Of a stretch of 5,175 nucleotides of DNA, positions 1 through 5,021 are shown in pieces. The notes under the pieces were generated by a model. It worked only from the letters and a program-made list of their open reading frames with translations, had not been told where the DNA came from and searched no databases. Origin of the DNA: Halococcaceae archaeon (GTDB lineage: Archaea; Halobacteriota; Halobacteria; Halobacteriales; Halalkalicoccaceae); NCBI GenBank assembly GCA_007128515.1, contig SKXI01000137.1, forward strand, positions 1 to 5,175, in the 5' to 3' direction. The stretch's first letter is position 1. Every line of letters starts with the position of its first letter. Both the position numbers and the translations under genes were made by a program.

Positions 1-147
1 AAATGGTGTCGTGACCTTCCCTCAGTCTCGCCCTCTAGCAGTTCCAGGGCCGCTACGGGCGTCGATCCGTCCGCCAGCCCGGACGCGTTTTCCGATCACT
101 CGCTCCGACGGTATCGTTCGCCATCACTGACCGAACATTCCGATCCC

Positions 148-1245
148 TCACCACGACGTGATCTCGACGTCACGGAGCGGCCGCTCGAGCGGCACCGTCA
201 CCCGGCCGCCCGTGTAGTGCGAGAGGTAGAACCCGACGATGATCTCCAGGCTCCGCGTGGCCTCCCGCCCGGTCGATCCGTTCTCGGCGGCACCGTCGAG
301 CACGTCGACGAGGTGCGAGGCGGCGTTCGCGAACGCGCCCTCGTAGTCCTCTTCCCAGGTCCACGCGCCCTCGATGCCGGGCAGCGGACGTTCGACGTGC
401 TCGCCGTCCTCCAGCGACCAGTAGCGCCACTCCCCGTCGTCGTTGTTCATGTAGAGTTTGCCCTCCGATCCGACGAGGTTCGTCAGCATCGACGAGTCGT
501 TCCGGGGGACGGTACAGTCGACCGTGACGAACGTCCCGTCGTCGGTGACGACGAACCCGCCCCCGCCAGCGTCGTCGACCGACACGTCCGCCCCGAGGCT
601 CTCGACGGCCTCGTTCTCCCCGGTGACGTAGCCGGAGACGGTCTCCGCCCGCGCGTCGAGCAGGTAGACGAGCGTGTCGAGCAGGTGCGTCGAGTTGCGT
701 AACAGCTCCATCCGGAACTGCGTGCTCACGGAGTGGACCTCGCCGAGGAGCTCCTCCCGTTCGATCAGCTCGCGCAGGTGCTGAAGCTTCTCCGTGAACC
801 GGAACGAGTGGTTGACCACGAGCTCCGCCTCGTTCTCCTCGCACGCCTCGATCATCTCGTGAGCCGCGGTCACCGACGACGCGATCGGCTTCTCGCACCA
901 GATCAGGGAGGGATCGGCCGGCGATCGGGCCGCGTCGACGACGTGGTCGCGGTGGAGATACGAGGGCGTACAGACCGAGAAGACGTCGAGGTCCTCCGCG
1001 TCGAGCATCGCCTCGTGGCCGACGTACCGGCGGTCCTCGGGGATCCCCCACTGCTCGCCGAATCGCTCGAGCTTCCGCTCGTCGACGTCGGCGACGGCGA
1101 CGAGCTCGATGCCCCCGGTCGCGGCGTAGCCGCCGGCGTGGCTGGCCTCGACCCGCTTCACTCCGATCTCCTCCTCGTCGTGCATCCCGAGGATACCCAT
1201 GCCGGCGATGCCACCCGTCCCGACGATCCCCGCCCGATAGGTCAC
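148..1245 (-). CDS. Gfo/Idh/MocA family sugar oxidoreductase, 365 aa
   Basis: Predicted cytoplasmic NAD(P)-dependent dehydrogenase acting on a sugar, sugar acid or polyol; the substrate cannot be read from sequence. The Rossmann nucleotide-binding loop GTGGIA is at residues 9-14 (GTG start numbering). The second beta strand ends in ADVD (about 52-55), and its acidic residue suggests NAD rather than NADP. The family's CEKP motif is at about 117-120, with Lys119 the presumed catalytic residue. STHLLD at about 185-190 supplies the conserved His and Asp of the C-terminal substrate domain. Between GTGGIA and the usual HAGGY segment lie about 20 extra residues rich in Asp, Glu and Met. I chose GTG at 1245 because the Rossmann strand begins three codons later and 365 aa suits the family. 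An in-frame ATG at 1356 would add 37 low-complexity Arg/Gly/Ser residues and lies on the likely TATA box. GGGAGG sits 12 nt upstream of the GTG. This is the last gene of the minus-strand cluster, 196 nt after the alcohol dehydrogenase. Family sure, substrate unknown. Confidence 0.93.
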   Translation of the reverse strand: MTYRAGIVGTGGIAGMGILGMHDEEEIGVKRVEASHAGGYAATGGIELVAVADVDERKLERFGEQWGIPEDRRYVGHEAMLDAEDLDVFSVCTPSYLHRDHVVDAARSPADPSLIWCEKPIASSVTAAHEMIEACEENEAELVVNHSFRFTEKLQHLRELIEREELLGEVHSVSTQFRMELLRNSTHLLDTLVYLLDARAETVSGYVTGENEAVESLGADVSVDDAGGGGFVVTDDGTFVTVDCTVPRNDSSMLTNLVGSEGKLYMNNDDGEWRYWSLEDGEHVERPLPGIEGAWTWEEDYEGAFANAASHLVDVLDGAAENGSTGREATRSLEIIVGFYLSHYTGGRVTVPLERPLRDVEITSW

Positions 1246-1328
1246 CGGTCGATCGCGCCTCCCGTCCCCTCGGTCGGTGCCGGTACCTCCGCACGTCGCT
1301 CGTCCCGATCCGGTCGAGTGCGCGTCAT
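1242..1328 (-). CDS. Possible 28-aa leader ORF, overlapping the oxidoreductase start
   Basis: A short ATG ORF whose TGA stop overlaps the oxidoreductase GTG start as GTGA (1245-1242), an arrangement typical of translational coupling. It has the best Shine-Dalgarno sequence in the window (AAAGGAGGAG, 1340-1331, 2 nt before the ATG). A TATA-like element also lies about 29 nt upstream of the ATG. The peptide is hydrophilic, with 6 Arg and 6 Asp/Glu among 28 residues and a Pro/Ala/Thr/Gly stretch. It has no membrane segment, no Cys or His, and resembles no family I know. It could be a regulatory leader peptide, a coupling device for the GTG gene, or chance. An indel in the assembly that split a longer N-terminus is also possible, though the oxidoreductase looks complete without it. 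Existence as a translated peptide is inference. Confidence 0.35.
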   Translation of the reverse strand: MTRTRPDRDERRAEVPAPTEGTGGAIDR

Positions 1329-1330
1329 CG

Positions 1331-1340
1331 CTCCTCCTTT
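1331..1340 (-). promoter_or_regulatory. Strong Shine-Dalgarno sequence before the leader ORF
   Basis: AAAGGAGGAG on the minus strand closely matches the complement of the archaeal 16S rRNA 3' end (CACCUCCU) and lies 2 nt before ATG 1328. It points to the 28-codon ORF, not to the oxidoreductase frame. It can work only if the transcript begins upstream of 1340, for example by read-through from the alcohol dehydrogenase gene. Confidence 0.5.
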
Positions 1341-1350
1341 CGGAACCGAT

Positions 1351-1360
1351 TCGCAAATAG
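1351..1360 (-). promoter_or_regulatory. TATA-like element upstream of leader ORF and oxidoreductase
   Basis: The minus strand reads CTATTTGCGA. With the usual haloarchaeal spacing of about 26-27 nt, transcription would start near 1330, almost at ATG 1328. That would give a leaderless leader-ORF message and an 85-nt 5' region before the oxidoreductase GTG. The upstream BRE is poor, so this is tentative. Confidence 0.35.
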
Positions 1361-1372
1361 CTGCCGTCGGGT

Positions 1373-1392
1373 CGGTCGACGACCGTCGACCG
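1373..1392. repeat. 8-4-8 inverted repeat, candidate operator
   Basis: A perfect inverted repeat, CGGTCGAC then GACC then GTCGACCG. It lies about 12 bp upstream of the TATA-like element of the oxidoreductase/leader ORF and 50 bp beyond the stop of the alcohol dehydrogenase. The size and position suit a dimeric regulator site. However, GTCGAC is very common in haloarchaeal DNA, so chance is a real alternative. Confidence 0.35.
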
Positions 1393-1441
1393 GAAGCGGA
1401 CGGCTCGTCGAGCAGGAGACGGGGGCGGTCACCCGGCCGAC

Positions 1442-2623
1442 CTACCGCGCGGAGCGGTAGATCTCGATCACGTCCTCGCGGTCGAGCGACCGCGGGTTCC
1501 GGTCGATGTTGTGTCGCGAGTACTCGAACGCGACGTCGGCGAACCGCTCGAGCGTCTCCCGGTCGATCTCGCCGAGGTGGCCGATCGACGTCGGGATCCC
1601 GACGTCCTCGGTCAGCGAGAAGACCGCGTCGACGCCCGCCTCGGCCCTCTCGCGGGTCGAACCGGTCGCGTCGGGTACGAGGAGGTCGGCGACCGCCGCG
1701 TAGCGCTCGGGTTCGGCGGGGACGTTGTACGCCATCACGTGCGGGAGCAACATCGCGTTCGCCTCGCCGTGGCCGACGCCGAACTCGATCCCGATCGGGT
1801 AGGTCAGCGCGTGGACCGCGCCGAGGCCGGAGTTGACGAACGCCTGGCCGGCGATCGTCGACCCGAGCAGCATCTCGTAGCGCGCCCGGTCGTTGTGCTC
1901 GCCCTGGTGGACCGCTCCCCTGAGGTTCGCGCCGATGCGCCCGATCGCGTCCCGGGCCAGCACGTCGGTGTAGGGGGTCCGGAGGACGCTCGTGTAGCTC
2001 TCGATCGCGTGCGTGAGCGCGTCGAGGCCGGTCGCCGCGGCGACCCGTTTCGGCAGCGAGGCGGTGAGCGCCGGGTCGACGGCGACGACGTCCGCGAAGA
2101 GGTGGTCGTCGTAGACGACCCGTTTCATGCCGTCGTCGTCGGTGAAGACCCCGATGTGGGTCACCTCGCTTCCGGTACCGGCGGTCGTCGGAACCAGCCC
2201 GAGGGCCAATCCCGGCCCCGGTGCGTTCCCCATACCGAGGGTGTCGGCGGGCTCGACGTCGTGCTCGGCGACCACCGAAACGAGCTTCGCGGTGTCGAGG
2301 ACGCTCCCGCCGCCGACGCCGACGACGAACTCGTACTCGCCCGCCCGGAGCGTCTCGACCCCGTCGGCGACCATCGACAGCTTCGGTTCGGGCTCCACCC
2401 CGTCGAACAGGTCGACGGCGACCCCGGCACGCTCGAGCGCGTCGACGACCGGGTCGGTGACGCCCGCGGCGACGATGTCGGCGTCCGTGACGAGCAGCGC
2501 GGATTCGAGGCCCTGTCCCTCCGCGTAGCTACCGAGTTCCGAGACCGTGCCGAACCCGTAGCTGATGCGGTTCGGGCTGCGGATCGAGTGGTGTTCGCCG
2601 AGCGAATAGCGTCCGTTCGACAT
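1442..2623 (-). CDS. Iron-containing (group III) alcohol dehydrogenase, 393 aa
   Basis: Cytoplasmic NAD(P)-linked, metal-dependent dehydrogenase of the Fe-ADH family (FucO, DhaT, maleylacetate reductase relatives), interconverting an alcohol and a carbonyl compound. In ATG numbering the dinucleotide-binding motif GGGSVLDTAK spans about 104-113 and PTTAGTGSEVT about 145-155. The metal ligands are all present: Asp201 and His205 in TGLDALTHAIES, His271 in AVHALTYP, His285 in GHGEANAM. The spacing 4/66/14 closely follows FucO (4/63/14). Length is normal and the domain is unbroken. An in-frame GTG at 2638 would add five residues, but the TATA-like box centred near 2650 lies only about 12 nt from it, and 27 nt from ATG 2623, so ATG with a leaderless message is preferred. 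The gene lies 106 nt after mannonate dehydratase on the same strand. Its substrate may be a sugar acid intermediate of that pathway (inference); a lactaldehyde or glycerol-type activity cannot be excluded. Confidence 0.95.
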   Translation of the reverse strand: MSNGRYSLGEHHSIRSPNRISYGFGTVSELGSYAEGQGLESALLVTDADIVAAGVTDPVVDALERAGVAVDLFDGVEPEPKLSMVADGVETLRAGEYEFVVGVGGGSVLDTAKLVSVVAEHDVEPADTLGMGNAPGPGLALGLVPTTAGTGSEVTHIGVFTDDDGMKRVVYDDHLFADVVAVDPALTASLPKRVAAATGLDALTHAIESYTSVLRTPYTDVLARDAIGRIGANLRGAVHQGEHNDRARYEMLLGSTIAGQAFVNSGLGAVHALTYPIGIEFGVGHGEANAMLLPHVMAYNVPAEPERYAAVADLLVPDATGSTRERAEAGVDAVFSLTEDVGIPTSIGHLGEIDRETLERFADVAFEYSRHNIDRNPRSLDREDVIEIYRSAR

Positions 2624-2644
2624 GGTGGCGACACGCACACGGCC

Positions 2645-2660
2645 CTCAATACGGTTTCGG
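2645..2660 (-). promoter_or_regulatory. BRE/TATA promoter of the alcohol dehydrogenase gene
   Basis: The minus strand reads CCGAAACCGTATTGAG: a BRE-like CGAAA followed by a TATT core centred about 26-27 nt from ATG 2623. There is no Shine-Dalgarno sequence before the ATG, so the transcript is probably leaderless, as is common in haloarchaea. The promoter suggests this gene can be transcribed independently of the upstream dehydratase. Confidence 0.55.
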
Positions 2661-2692
2661 TGACTCGGGGACGGCCGGCTGGATGGTCCGTC

Positions 2693-2709
2693 GTGGCCGG
2701 GTGGGCCAC
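2693..2709. repeat. 6-bp inverted repeat after uxuA stop
   Basis: GTGGCC and GGCCAC separated by five bases, about 20 nt past the dehydratase stop codon and upstream of the alcohol dehydrogenase promoter. It could fold in the uxuA 3' region. No T-run follows, so I do not call it a terminator; chance is likely in DNA this GC-rich. Confidence 0.2.
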
Positions 2710-2722
2710 CGTCCGCGCCAGC

Positions 2723-2753
2723 CTGTGGGTCAGTTCTCTACGGACTCCCACAG
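2723..2753. repeat. 7-bp inverted repeat bracketing the uxuA stop codon
   Basis: CTGTGGG (2723-2729) and CCCACAG (2747-2753) enclose a 17-base loop that contains the dehydratase TGA stop. It could form a 3' end hairpin in the mRNA. A 7-bp match with a loop of this size is expected several times by chance in a window this long, so confidence as a functional element is low. Confidence 0.2.
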
Positions 2754-3686
2754 CCCCGCCATGTAGCCGACGGCGAACAGCCGACCGAGCGTCTCGTAGC
2801 CGGGGTTCTCGTTCTTCTCCGTCGCCATCGTCGGGACGTGGTCCGGACGCATCGGCCCGTCGAACCCCACGTCGCGGTAGGCGCGCATCGCCTCGAGCAT
2901 GTCCGTCGGCCCGTCGTCGTGCCAGGTCTCGACGAACCCCTCGGCGGTGCCCTCGACGTCCCGGAAGTGGACGAAGTTGATCGCGTCGCCGAAGTGGCGG
3001 ATCGCCTCCGGGACGTCGACGCCCATCGCCGCGAAGTTCCCCTGACAGAACGTGACGCCGTTGTGCTCGCTCGGGTAGATGTCGAGCACGCGGTCGTAGG
3101 CCTCGACGCTGCGGGCGATCCGGGCGACGCCGCGGACCTCCGGTAGCGGCGGGTCGTCGGGGTGGAGTCCGAGTTTCACGTCCGCCTCCTCGGCGACGGG
3201 GACGACCCGCTTCAGGAAGTACTCGAGGCTCTCCCAGAGCGTCTCCTCGGAAACGGGTGCGATCGGGTCCGGCGGCCCGGCCTGCATCTCCTCGTCGTCG
3301 TAGCCGGTCGTCAGCGAGTCACCCCGAGTGCGGATGTCGACGGACGTCCGCGCCCATCGGAGTCCGGCCATCCAGTCGTAGCAGACGACGGGGATCCCGA
3401 GCGCGCCGACGTCCCGGAGGAACTGACAGAACTCCTCGATCTCCTCGTCGCGTCCTTCCCGCCCGAGCCGCGTCGTGTCCGTGATCGGTACCCCTCCTTC
3501 GATCACCGCGACGTCGAGGCCGGCGTTCCTGAAGCTGTTTCGCATTCGGAGCAGCGTGTCGTAGTCCCAGGACCGGCGGCCGTCACCGATCTCGAGCGTG
3601 TGGACGACCGCGTCCGTGACGCCGATCTGCGTCGCGATCGTCCAGCGGTCGTCGGGTGTCGACGGGAGTATGAGCGCGGGCTTCAT
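2730..3686 (-). CDS. uxuA: Mannonate dehydratase (UxuA family), 318 aa
   Basis: Predicted to dehydrate D-mannonate to 2-keto-3-deoxy-D-gluconate, the last step before KDG in glucuronate catabolism; a soluble, metal-dependent TIM-barrel enzyme. Family motifs appear in order: VCYDWM (101-106), LHPDDPP (174-180), TFCQGN (212-217), NFVHFRDVEG (237-246), GPMRPDH (277-283) and ENPGYETLGRLFAVGYMAGL (293-312). The metal-binding set known from the family is present as His175, Cys214, His240 and Asp282, with the neighbouring His283 also conserved. At 318 aa it is shorter than the roughly 350-395 aa of many bacterial UxuA proteins, and the motif after RPDH is VPTM rather than the E. coli GHQM. ATG 3686 fits the TATA-like element centred near 3720, giving a leader of about 7 nt without a Shine-Dalgarno sequence. 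It is the first gene of the minus-strand cluster and is divergent from the TIM-barrel isomerase gene. Family assignment is firm; substrate preference within the family is unproven. Confidence 0.94.
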   Translation of the reverse strand: MKPALILPSTPDDRWTIATQIGVTDAVVHTLEIGDGRRSWDYDTLLRMRNSFRNAGLDVAVIEGGVPITDTTRLGREGRDEEIEEFCQFLRDVGALGIPVVCYDWMAGLRWARTSVDIRTRGDSLTTGYDDEEMQAGPPDPIAPVSEETLWESLEYFLKRVVPVAEEADVKLGLHPDDPPLPEVRGVARIARSVEAYDRVLDIYPSEHNGVTFCQGNFAAMGVDVPEAIRHFGDAINFVHFRDVEGTAEGFVETWHDDGPTDMLEAMRAYRDVGFDGPMRPDHVPTMATEKNENPGYETLGRLFAVGYMAGLWESVEN

Positions 3687-3701
3687 CGTGAGCGGTCGAG
3701 A

Positions 3702-3709
3702 TCACGTGA
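3702..3709. promoter_or_regulatory. TCACGTGA palindrome in the uxuA promoter
   Basis: A perfect 8-bp palindrome between the uxuA TATA-like box (3717-3723) and the predicted start of transcription near 3693. This is the classical place for a repressor to block archaeal initiation. Only 8 bp are symmetrical, and no regulator gene is in the window, so it is a candidate only. Confidence 0.3.
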
Positions 3710-3714
3710 CACCC

Positions 3715-3730
3715 GGAAATAAAGGTTGAC
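3715..3730 (-). promoter_or_regulatory. TATA promoter of uxuA
   Basis: The minus strand reads GTCAACCTTTATTTCC, with a TTTATTT core (3723-3717), one of the most AT-rich spots in the intergenic region. Normal archaeal spacing puts the transcription start near 3693, about 7 nt before ATG 3686. No Shine-Dalgarno sequence precedes the ATG, which fits a nearly leaderless message. Confidence 0.6.
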
Positions 3731-3758
3731 GACAATCGTGCGGTCGGCGCGCGACGAC

Positions 3759-3803
3759 CGGACCCGGTGCGAACGGTTCGAAAACGGTCGGACCCGGTCG
3801 AAC
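3759..3803. repeat. Direct repeat pair, CGGACCCGGT(G)CGAAC, 30-bp spacing
   Basis: CGGACCCGGT occurs at 3759-3768 and again at 3789-3798, exactly 30 bp apart. Each copy is followed by CGAAC, with one extra G in the first copy, so 15 of 16 positions match allowing one gap. The first copy sits in a small palindrome, ACCGG-AC-CCGGT (3757-3768). The pair lies some 40-80 bp upstream of the uxuA TATA box, where an activator or upstream regulatory site would be expected. About three helical turns separate the copies, placing them on the same DNA face. Confidence 0.45.
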
Positions 3804-3806
3804 CGT
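3773..3806. repeat. 9-bp inverted repeat interleaved with the direct repeats
   Basis: ACGGTTCGA (3773-3781) and TCGAACCGT (3798-3806) form perfect arms around a 16-base spacer. The left arm overlaps a smaller palindrome, CGAACGGTTCG (3770-3780). Together with the direct repeats this makes a compact 50-bp block of symmetrical sequence, most easily read as a multi-site binding region upstream of uxuA and possibly shared with the divergent gene. Confidence 0.4.
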
Positions 3807-4015
3807 CCCGCCAACGTCTGCCGTACGTCGTATCTCCGTCCGGCGGGTCATACATCGCCGGAGTGCTCGACAGAGCTCCCGTGAACACTGCAGGGGCGCG
3901 ACCCGAACGGAACGTTGATACCACGTCACGAGCAATCCGGTCTGATGCATCCCGAGCATAGAGAGCTCCCGACGGAGTACGATCTCCGAGTACGGTTCTT
4001 CTCACAGCACGTTCG

Positions 4016-4020
4016 GGTGA
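4016..4020 (+). promoter_or_regulatory. Shine-Dalgarno sequence of the TIM-barrel isomerase gene
   Basis: GGTGA, complementary to part of the 16S rRNA 3' tail (UCACC), lies 4 nt before ATG 4025. It supports this start and indicates a leadered transcript, in contrast with the apparently leaderless uxuA and alcohol dehydrogenase genes. Confidence 0.5.
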
Positions 4021-4024
4021 CTCG

Positions 4025-4819
4025 ATGAGCGTTCCGTTCACCCTCGCCGCCAATACGGAGATGGTCCTTCGGAAGGACGATTCCCTCGAGGGGATCACTG
4101 AGGCCGCGTCGATGGGTCTCGAGGCGATCGAACTCTTCGATATCGAGGGTGCGGACAGAACCGCCGTTCGCGAGGCAGGCGAGGAACACGGCATCGACGT
4201 CGCCGCGTCACTCACCGTCGGCGTCGCGGGGAATACGGGGAACGAAGGGAGGAGTATCACCGATCCGTCGCTCCACGACGAAGCCGTCGCGGACGTCGAA
4301 CGCTCGCTCGAACTCGGCCAGGAACTCGGAACCGAGACGCTGATCGTCACCGTCGGACCCGAACGGGGAGAACTCCCACCGGGGGCCGAACACCGAGCGA
4401 TCGTCGACGTGTTGCGGGAGGCGGCCCCGGCGGCCGAAACCGCAGGCATCACGTTGGTTCTGGAACCGTTGAACACGACGGTCGATCACCGAGGGTACTA
4501 CCTGGACTCTTCGTACGAGGCATACGAGATCGTCGACGCGGTCGACAGCGCCCGAGTCAAGGTACTCTACGACGTCTACCACCAGCAGATCACGGAGGGA
4601 AATCTCATCGAGAACATACGCGAGCACGCCGAGTTCATCGGTCACTACCACGTCGCGGACGTCCCCGGACGTCACGAACCCGGTACGGGGGAGATCGACT
4701 ACGAGAACGTCTTCGAGGCGATCGGGGAGACCGACTACGAGGGGTTTGTCGGACTCGAGTTTCACCCGAGCGGTAGCCCCCGGGATGCGATCGGGACGGT
4801 CCGCTCGTTGCTGGGTTGA
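4025..4819 (+). CDS. Hydroxypyruvate isomerase-like TIM-barrel protein, 264 aa
   Basis: Member of the xylose-isomerase-like/AP-endonuclease-2 TIM-barrel superfamily, most like hydroxypyruvate isomerase (Hyi) and related sugar epimerases; a cytoplasmic, metal-dependent isomerase or epimerase. Typical segments are LVLEPLNTTVDHRGYYL (about 144-160), VKVLYDVYHQQITEGNLIENI (about 178-198, key residues Asp183 and His186), IGHYHVADVPGRHEPGTGEI (205-224, His209) and GFVGLEFHPSG (240-250). Glu147 and Glu245 match the pair of catalytic glutamates of the family, with Asp183 and His209 completing the metal site. Length is normal for Hyi (about 260 aa). ATG 4025 is backed by GGTGA 4 nt before. It is divergent from uxuA and runs in the direction of the second oxidoreductase gene. 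True Hyi interconverts hydroxypyruvate and tartronate semialdehyde. Here the neighbours suggest a sugar-acid or keto-sugar isomerase instead, so I leave the substrate open. Confidence 0.9.
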   Translation: MSVPFTLAANTEMVLRKDDSLEGITEAASMGLEAIELFDIEGADRTAVREAGEEHGIDVAASLTVGVAGNTGNEGRSITDPSLHDEAVADVERSLELGQELGTETLIVTVGPERGELPPGAEHRAIVDVLREAAPAAETAGITLVLEPLNTTVDHRGYYLDSSYEAYEIVDAVDSARVKVLYDVYHQQITEGNLIENIREHAEFIGHYHVADVPGRHEPGTGEIDYENVFEAIGETDYEGFVGLEFHPSGSPRDAIGTVRSLLG

Positions 4820-4923
4820 GGTCCCTGTGGTACCGTCACCCGCCCGAAGAGCGACGTCGAAGCGGCGTTCCAGTGCCGGAACCCCCTCCCACGATGTGGC
4901 CAGAAAACGAGCCCCCAGAACGT

Positions 4924-4936
4924 CCTGGATCCCAGG
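4924..4936. repeat. 5-3-5 inverted repeat in the 4820-5043 gap
   Basis: CCTGG-ATC-CCAGG, about 105 bp past the isomerase stop. It is short and GC-rich with no T-run after it, so it is not a convincing terminator. I list it because the gap holds several such symmetries. Confidence 0.15.
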
Positions 4937-4977
4937 TCCGCGTGGTTCCGGAGGAGTATCGGGGCCCACGGCAGACA

Positions 4978-4989
4978 CGACCGGGTCCG
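4978..4989 (-). repeat. Third copy of the CGGACCCGGT element, inverted
   Basis: On the minus strand this reads CGGACCCGGTCG, identical over 12 bases to the second copy upstream of uxuA (3789-3800) and over 11 to the first (CCGGACCCGGT). It lies about 55 bp upstream of the second oxidoreductase start. I did not find the full decamer inside the coding regions when reading them. A shared regulator of uxuA and this gene is the natural hypothesis. Confidence 0.4.
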
Positions 4990-5007
4990 GGGCACGGTGG
5001 CCCGGAC
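4985..5007. repeat. 7-9-7 inverted repeat upstream of the second oxidoreductase
   Basis: GTCCGGG (4985-4991) and CCCGGAC (5001-5007) enclose nine bases. The left arm overlaps the third copy of the CGGACCCGGT element. It may be part of an operator, or a hairpin in a read-through transcript from the isomerase gene. No T-run follows, so terminator function is not supported. Confidence 0.3.
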
Positions 5008-5021
5008 ACTAACCTTGATCT

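Larger units (their letters stand above)
3687..4024. other. Divergent intergenic regulatory region
   Basis: This 338-bp stretch separates uxuA (minus) from the TIM-barrel isomerase gene (plus). The uxuA-proximal third holds a clear TATA-like element, a TCACGTGA palindrome and a cluster of direct and inverted repeats (3757-3806). The isomerase-proximal part has only weak TATA-like sequences (TTGATA at 3914-3919, CATAGA near 3957) and a small inverted repeat, CGGAG/CTCCG (3973-3988). Short ORFs of 64-87 codons cross it on both strands, but their products are basic or Cys-rich and unlike haloarchaeal proteins, so I see no gene. No tRNA or other structured RNA was recognised. Confidence 0.6.

Noticed and set aside
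1..147. Possible small ORF or terminator beyond the first oxidoreductase
   Set aside because: Only a 23-codon ORF with no ribosome-binding sequence is present on the minus strand, and no T-run or convincing hairpin follows the stop.
1246..1356. 37-residue N-terminal extension of the first oxidoreductase from ATG 1356
   Set aside because: The added residues are low-complexity Arg/Gly/Ser/Asp, the ATG lies on the TATA-like element, and the Rossmann fold starts right after GTG 1245.
733..1836. 367-codon open frame on the plus strand
   Set aside because: It runs antisense to the first oxidoreductase and the end of the alcohol dehydrogenase. The C-terminal half is almost pure Arg/Ser/Gly/Pro, unlike an acidic halophile protein.
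2624..2638. Five-residue extension of the alcohol dehydrogenase from GTG 2638
   Set aside because: The TATA-like box would be only about 12 nt away from this start; ATG 2623 has the proper 27-nt spacing.
1511..2980. 489-codon open frame on the plus strand, the longest in the window
   Set aside because: It lies antisense to the alcohol dehydrogenase and the 3' end of uxuA, both with intact motifs. Its product is rich in Arg, Val, Asp and Gly repeats with no domain, as expected for shadow frames in GC-rich haloarchaeal DNA.
3702..3959. 85-codon minus-strand and 64-codon plus-strand (3767-3961) ORFs in the divergent region
   Set aside because: Basic and/or Cys-rich products, no ribosome-binding support, and they overlap the promoter and repeat block of uxuA.
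3583..4476. 297-codon open frame on the minus strand across the divergent region
   Set aside because: It overlaps uxuA and the isomerase gene, both with full family motifs. The product is Ser/Arg-rich with no recognisable domain.
4208..4978. 256-codon open frame on the minus strand
   Set aside because: Mostly antisense to the isomerase gene, with repetitive Asp/Val/Arg composition mirroring the sense codons.
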